64,000 nt of DNA from Stenopsyche tienmushanensis. Taxonomy: Eukaryota > Arthropoda > Insecta > Trichoptera > Stenopsychidae. A program made the position numbers and the translations under genes. This document shows positions 59,188 to 64,000 of this stretch, one piece after another. The notes under the pieces were generated by a model, which worked only from the letters and a program-made list of their open reading frames with translations, was not told the DNA's origin and made no database searches. The DNA lies in assembly GCA_008973525.1 (NCBI GenBank), contig WACJ01000404.1, positions 744,001 through 808,000 of the forward strand, read 5' to 3'. Within the stretch, counting starts at the first letter, position 1; every line of letters starts with the position of its first letter.

Positions 59188-60545
59188 ATTAATTTTTGAA
59201 TGCAATTTTATTCAAAATTCAGAAAAAAAAACTCAATGAATCCGGGAAAAGTTTCAGTTTTCTCAAAGTTTATTTTGCCTTCATTCAAAAACAACATTAA
59301 GAAGGAAGACATGTCTACCTCAAATAAATGAATTTTAAGTGTATTAGATAATTTAAAGTATGGCTTTTATTGTAGGAAGAAAAAAATGCAAAAGTGCATA
59401 AATTCAGAATGGGAATAGATTAAATAAATAAAAAAAGTTATGATCAGATTTTCTGATTGAAATCAAGATACATCACCAGTCTCGTTATTTAATAGCCATT
59501 ACATAGAGTTCATTGCATAACTATAGATGTTTTATTAACGTCTATCTGAGTAGACATTTTTCTTTTCTAAGTTAAACGCACAGTTCAATCGCCAAGAGAT
59601 AAATGTTTCTACGCGAATAAATTCATATTGCTTTTTCATCTATCAAAAAGGAGACAAATTTATAGTACGTAATGAAATAAGTCCATGATTTATATTACAT
59701 CTTCGAAATCGAAATATCAAAGCGAAAATGGAATTTCCACTCCTCGCCCGGCACGCATTTCAATTTTGTCTGGGTCGATTTTTTTGCCATCCAAAAACGT
59801 CTCTTTCGCCGAGTAACGACTCGACGTCAAACTTTACTTTGCGAACGTCTCCTTCGACGCTATATCCTCGGCTGGCAACGTATCTGAAAAGCGTTTTTGG
59901 CAGATTGAATTTCATAAATACTCGAAAACTATCGCGTGACCAGGTTTATTATCATACACGTAATGGCTGAAGTTCCTTTTCATCCGGCACGTGCGCTTTG
60001 TAATCTGATTTGTGCGACGATATACCTTTGACAAATCTATTGCGTTTGAAATCGGATATGTCTGTTTTGGTCACGCAACCCATGTTGTCAATTTTGGTTT
60101 GTTTATCAATTTAACGTGTTTTTCTTCAATTACCAGCCCAAAATGTCGCCGGTCTGAGGGGGAATGTGAAATGGATAATATGTCAATATCGCCCATTCCA
60201 AAATATTTCCAACGACATTATTTTTTATTGCTACAAAAAAGTGTTTGGACGTCCACGAGGACCATGGTCACGTACACGCACGAAAGCTTCTTGTAAAATA
60301 TATGTTAATTTGACCATTTATAAACGCGCAGCTGAGGGTGCATGGATTTATGTCTGACCACAATCTTTGTAAATGGTCCCTTTATTTAATTGAGATTAAC
60401 AACATTTCAGATAAAGCTGACAGAGCATTGTGATATCAAATTGAATCAAAAATATTATATTTTTAGAGCAAAAGAATGTGTTTTAAAAATAAAAATAATG
60501 CCCAATATTTTAACCATTTTTTTTATTTTAGCCACCTCATCGTAT
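59188..60545. other. AT-rich, then GC-richer block at 59720-60320
   Basis: The block from 59720 is balanced in composition with many CpG sites (CGCCCGGCACGC, CGAACGTCTCCTTCGACG). Several short overlapping frames lack motifs. A conserved non-coding element is possible. Confidence 0.3.
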
Positions 60546-60550
60546 ACGTA

Positions 60551-60630
60551 TTCTTAGAACAACCTATGAGTAACGACCCCAAAGGAGGTCGCAATGAGTT
60601 TTCTGTGGGGTCACCAACTTATACAAGCAA
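60551..60630 (+). mobile_element. Probable left end of a hAT/ZBED element
   Basis: TTCTTAGAACAACCTATGAG followed by CGACCCCAAAGGAGGTCGC and GTGGGGTCACC is the typical near-terminal sequence of hAT elements (CTCAACCTATGGGTCGCGACCCC in intact relatives, by recollection). The first bases of the terminus are not preserved. It precedes a BED-finger fragment in the same orientation. Confidence 0.5.
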
Positions 60631-60689
60631 CTATTATTATAAAATATTCACTATGAATTTTATATAAGTTAAATAGCAATGAAATATAG

Positions 60690-61082
60690 ACGCCATAATG
60701 CGTATTGTGCAAAGTTGTTCTTTGTCATAAGACTATGAAACCTTCAAAACTCAAACGTCACATGGAGGCAAAGCATTCAGAACACACTAAAATAATTTAG
60801 AGTTAATTCGTTGGCGTGAAACTAGTTGCAAACATCAGATACTTGATCGAATAGGACTTTTAGGACTCAGCAAGCGAGCACAGCATCAATGCAAACATCA
60901 TATGAAGTCCCATTTGAAGTTTCTAAGCAATTTGAGAAAACGAATATCTCAGTCTAATATGTAATACCATTCAGCGGCTTATATCAGGACTATCTGTAGT
61001 CGTTAAAGAGTAGATTTTGAATGAAATCAAGGTTTCACTTTTTGCCAAATTTTATGTTGATATCAACGGAAGAAGCAAAAAA
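60690..61082 (+). pseudogene. ZBED-type hAT transposase, N-terminal relic
   Basis: A BED zinc finger is readable at 60699-60801: CVLCKVVLCHKTMKPSKLKR then HMEAKHSEHTKI, with the CxxC pair and the H-x4-H pair. A second block (60868-60957) reads ASTASMQTSYEVPFEVSKQF, and a third (60962-61082) reads NTIQRLISGLSVVVKE, a stop, ILNEIKVSLFAKFYVDI. These follow the order seen in ZBED/SCAND3-like hAT transposases, leading toward the first catalytic aspartate. Stops and frame changes separate the blocks. The C-terminal part lies 1.7 kb downstream. Confidence 0.75.
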
Positions 61083-62815
61083 AAATATTAATTTTGAGAG
61101 GATTATGAGAGTGTATTAATTTTACATTAAAATCAATTTTTTTGCCATTCCAGAATATATATTTTCAATAAATTTGTATTTTTACAGGGTTTTGCTATTT
61201 TTTTTTTTCATGAAAATAAATAAATATCTTGTTTTAACATAGCAAGAATGTAAAAAGATCCCAGGAGGAAAGATACGATAGCATGAAAGGATATAAAAAT
61301 ATTTCCGAAAGTTTTTTATCATTGCGAAATATTTTTAGATGGGTTTTATTGGGATAATACGATTATACGATGCCCGGAGTTATGGGTTATTCAGTGAAGA
61401 TTAAAGCAAAAAAAGATAAAGGATAGATTAATTGAGTTCACAAAAAAATAATCTTCATGTAATGAACTTCCTCCTTTGATAAGGAAACCCCTGCAAAAAT
61501 AGAACGTCTGAAGGCTTTTGAAAACACCTTCAAAGAGCGCTCATATTTTATTCATCTTATTAATAACATCCGAATAATCTTAAGTAATGAACATGTAAAT
61601 TATTTCTAATTATAATTATGCAGTTGGGGCAACCTTCATGCATACTGCATTGACTTGGTATCAGGGCATAATTTGACATATTAACATAACGTTGAATTAT
61701 TAATGTGTCCGCCGCTTTGCGAAAATTGCCGGCTCAAAATGGTGTTTTTTTTTCTTGAAGAAAATTGATAGTATGTGTCTAGATTCGACGGATAAGGGTG
61801 TATTTCGGTTTGAAATTTTCATGGCGTTTTTCTCGGTCAAGGCACTTTTGGTATAATGCTCAAATTCGATAGAATTACGGGCCCAAATCTCCATTTAATG
61901 GAGCGGCCCTGATTTAAAGTCGGCGCTGACGCAATTTGTGCCCAATAAAAATACAATGATCGACGCTAAACTTCGTGAGCTTTGCTGTAATTGCTCTATT
62001 TTGTCCAAGAAAAAAGTGAAGAATAGGAAAGAAACGAGGACGAAAGGAGGAATATCCATTTCTACTAGGCTCGTTTTGGATTTTAAAATGGCCGCATATA
62101 TTATAAAGCAGATAGTTTGCGGCAAAAAGATAGCATAGAAGGAAAAATGAATAAGCTTATATTATATAACATGATTCGAGAAATGTCCCTTCTTATCTAT
62201 TCGTGTCCATTTATTCTATTATCATATTCTGTTTATGTCAGATGAATTTCCCCCAAAAATAAATATCTTTCAAAGTCATCATGATTCTAAATTATGCTAG
62301 AAAAATACTATTAAATTTAAAATATTCTGTTAGATTTACAAATATTTTAAGATACCTTGCTAATACGAGACTGGTTTTATTTGCAAAAAATTAATTCAAA
62401 ATTAAATTTCCACTCTTAACTTTTTGTAAAAATTGACAAAAAATACTTTTGATGATAGATTAGACAAGTGTTAAATAAGATTTCTCCTATTGTGATTTGA
62501 TGTGGCCGCGCAGAAAACCCTTGTTCACTACCCAGCTCTATACCTCTGTATTACAGGGAGAAAAAAGAAATGAAGGAAGAGGAGATGCCTACAGTCGTTC
62601 TTATTTGTATATTCTTAGAATAGAGTCTTAGCTAGAAGGCACTAGAAGTGTTGATATCGTTTAGACAAAGCGTCGGTTATCATCAGTTCAGCTTTGGCCT
62701 TCCTAGTATGTGTTGAAAGTTAGAAGTCAAAATATAATCATATTCAAAAGGAAAAGAAGATACCACAGATTGATGTAGTAAACCACGTAACAAATCCTTC
62801 CACTGAAACAATTTT
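61083..62815. other. Insert or lost part between two hAT halves
   Basis: In intact relatives about 0.8 kb of catalytic domain would separate the halves. Here 1.7 kb intervene and I cannot read the domain in them. The segment at 61700-62140 has a different, GC-richer character (GGAGCGGCCCTGATTTAAAG), with overlapping antisense frames. Later insertion of unrelated DNA is likely. Confidence 0.35.
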
Positions 62816-63420
62816 TTCTGGTTAGCTAAGGATGCTTATTTAGCTGATATTTTTACTTATTTGAATGAACTAAATTTGGGCCTACAAGGTGCAACTGTAA
62901 ATATTTTAAAGTTGAAAATAAAATAGAAGCGCTTATAAAAAAAATCGACCAATGGTTGAAATGCATTCACGAATGTGTGTATGAGTTTTTTCCAACACTG
63001 AACGATTTTATAGAAACTTCGAATGTAGAGTTTCCTAATGAAAATCGGCAGATTTTTATTGAACATTCAATGACTCTAAAAAGCAACTTCAGGAATTATT
63101 TTCTCAGTCCTGATTCTGGCAACAACTGGACTAGAGATCCATTTAACACGGAAATCATTGATGCTAAATATTTACGCATGAACAGGACATTCTCGTAGAA
63201 TTATCATGCGATACGTCCATGAAATTACAATTCAACAAAACTGAACTGACAAGCTTTTGGGGATTACACTGCGCTTGCAAATGAGGTACTCCAACATTTA
63301 ATTCCATTTTGTACAGCATGTTAATGTAAACAGGCTTTTTCGGCAATATTTTATATGAAATCAAATATAGAAACAAGCTCAATGCAGAAGCGAACCTTAG
63401 AATAAAACTTTCCAATATAA
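62816..63420 (+). pseudogene. ZBED-type hAT transposase, C-terminal relic
   Basis: The block begins FWLAKDAYLADIFTYLNELN and LGLQGATVNIL. After a frame change come EFFPTLNDFIETSNVEFPNE, LKSNFRNYFLSPDSGNNWTR and DPFNTEIID (an 80-codon open frame at 62956-63198). Next is ELSCDTSMKLQFNKTELTSF, then LIPFCTAC, a stop, KQAFSAIFYMKSK and YRNKLNAEANLRIKLSNI, the hAT dimerisation region. All are in the order of ZBED5/SCAND3-like transposases. Three or more frame changes and stops inactivate it. It probably belongs with the BED-finger relic at 60.7 kb. Confidence 0.82.
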
Positions 63421-63679
63421 ATAAATGTTATATGAGTTAAATGTATTATGATTTGTAATTTTTAAAATTCCTTTCACCAGGGTAGTTATTAAAATATCTA
63501 GTAATACATTTTTACCAATATTTATTATTGGCAGTGGGTACAAATCGCGGTTAAAATTCCAATCTTTAATTAAAAAATATTGACATTCTCTGTCTACATG
63601 CCGCGTAATAGGAAACCGTGTATATAGAGGGCCGCGAGCCAAAAGTCATAATTAGAAGACGTAAAAAATGTAATTCAAG

Positions 63680-63717
63680 AGGGGGTCCGCAAAGATAACT
63701 TTGTTTAAGAAGCGCTG
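63680..63717 (-). repeat. hAT terminal inverted repeat (right end)
   Basis: Read on the minus strand from 63717 the sequence is CAGCGCTTCTTAAACAAAG and continues to GCGGACCCCC, a hAT terminus. It shares CAGCG and CTTAAAC with the hAT end at 10160. It closes the element whose transposase C-terminus ends at 63420. The following 8 bp (CAATAGAC) would be the target duplication. A clear left copy was not found. Confidence 0.65.
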
Positions 63718-64000
63718 CAATAGACTGATAGTATAATCCAATTATAAAGTCATTTTACATTAAAGTATTTAAATTATACCTGCATTTTTATTGCAAATTT
63801 AATGAACATGTAATGACTTATGTTAATATTTTTAGTAATAAAGATATGATTTGTTATGGATTTAACTTTTTTAAATAAATCGGATTAATAATCTAATGAC
63901 AGATAGAATTTTTAGAAGTCAATTTAAATCGGATATAAAGGTAAATAACTCCACATATAAGAAAGATAATTTTCTCAAATCTGCTTAAAATATATTTACA
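63718..64000. other. AT-rich end of window, nothing recognised
   Basis: No features were supported. Confidence 0.4.

Noticed and set aside
1..64000. CRISPR arrays, rRNA genes, bacterial operons, endogenous viral genes
   Set aside because: No regular spacer-repeat pattern, no rRNA-like conserved blocks, no closely spaced intact genes, and no viral protein motif were seen on either strand.

Overview
This is AT-rich, gene-poor eukaryotic DNA. It is most likely from an arthropod, probably an insect. The evidence is the strong AT bias, the lack of any long intact reading frame, a crowd of decayed DNA transposons of types common in arthropods (mariner, piggyBac-like, TTAA-flanked Kolobok-type, hAT/ZBED, Tigger), tRNA-derived SINEs, and a short stretch of the arthropod telomere motif TTAGG. 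Species and chromosomal position cannot be read from the sequence. No rRNA gene, convincing functional tRNA, CRISPR array or bacterial-style operon was seen.

Layout. At 1-9.1 kb there is mostly unique AT-rich DNA with a decayed mariner (about 3.4-4.0 kb), one SINE (7.4-7.6 kb) and a GC-richer island (7.9-8.5 kb). At 9.2-12.8 kb lie two diverged copies of one dispersed repeat. The first copy is interrupted by an 804-bp TTAA-flanked element, and the second preserves the empty site. At 13-20.9 kb there are two candidate exons (16.36-16.48 and 17.72-18.02 kb), a possible further TTAA element and a GC-rich island near 19.8-20.1 kb. At 20.9-23.5 kb there is a LINE reverse-transcriptase scrap, the best preserved transposon of the window (a 1274-bp mariner with near-perfect ends) and a second SINE. 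At 26.8-27.5 kb hAT and Tigger fragments face each other.

From 28 to 42 kb most of the sequence is unique, with GC-richer islands, an unidentified decayed coding stretch (35.2-35.6 kb) and a plausible 3'-terminal exon on the minus strand (38.1-38.25 kb). Mariner remains lie at 42.8-43.5 and 46.5-47.4 kb. From 49 to 63.7 kb is the transposon-rich end: a Kolobok-type element (49.2-50.5 kb), a piggyBac-like deletion derivative (53.9-55.0 kb), two back-to-back TTAA elements sharing one target site (56.8-58.3 kb), a 71-bp TTAA mini-element (59.1 kb), and the two ends of a ZBED-type hAT transposase (60.5-63.7 kb).

No host gene could be identified by name. Every recognisable protein is a transposase or reverse-transcriptase fossil carrying stops and frameshifts. 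The striking theme is the number of elements that use TTAA as target, with at least four unrelated terminal repeats. All identifications rest on motif recognition by eye. No alignment or database search was run.
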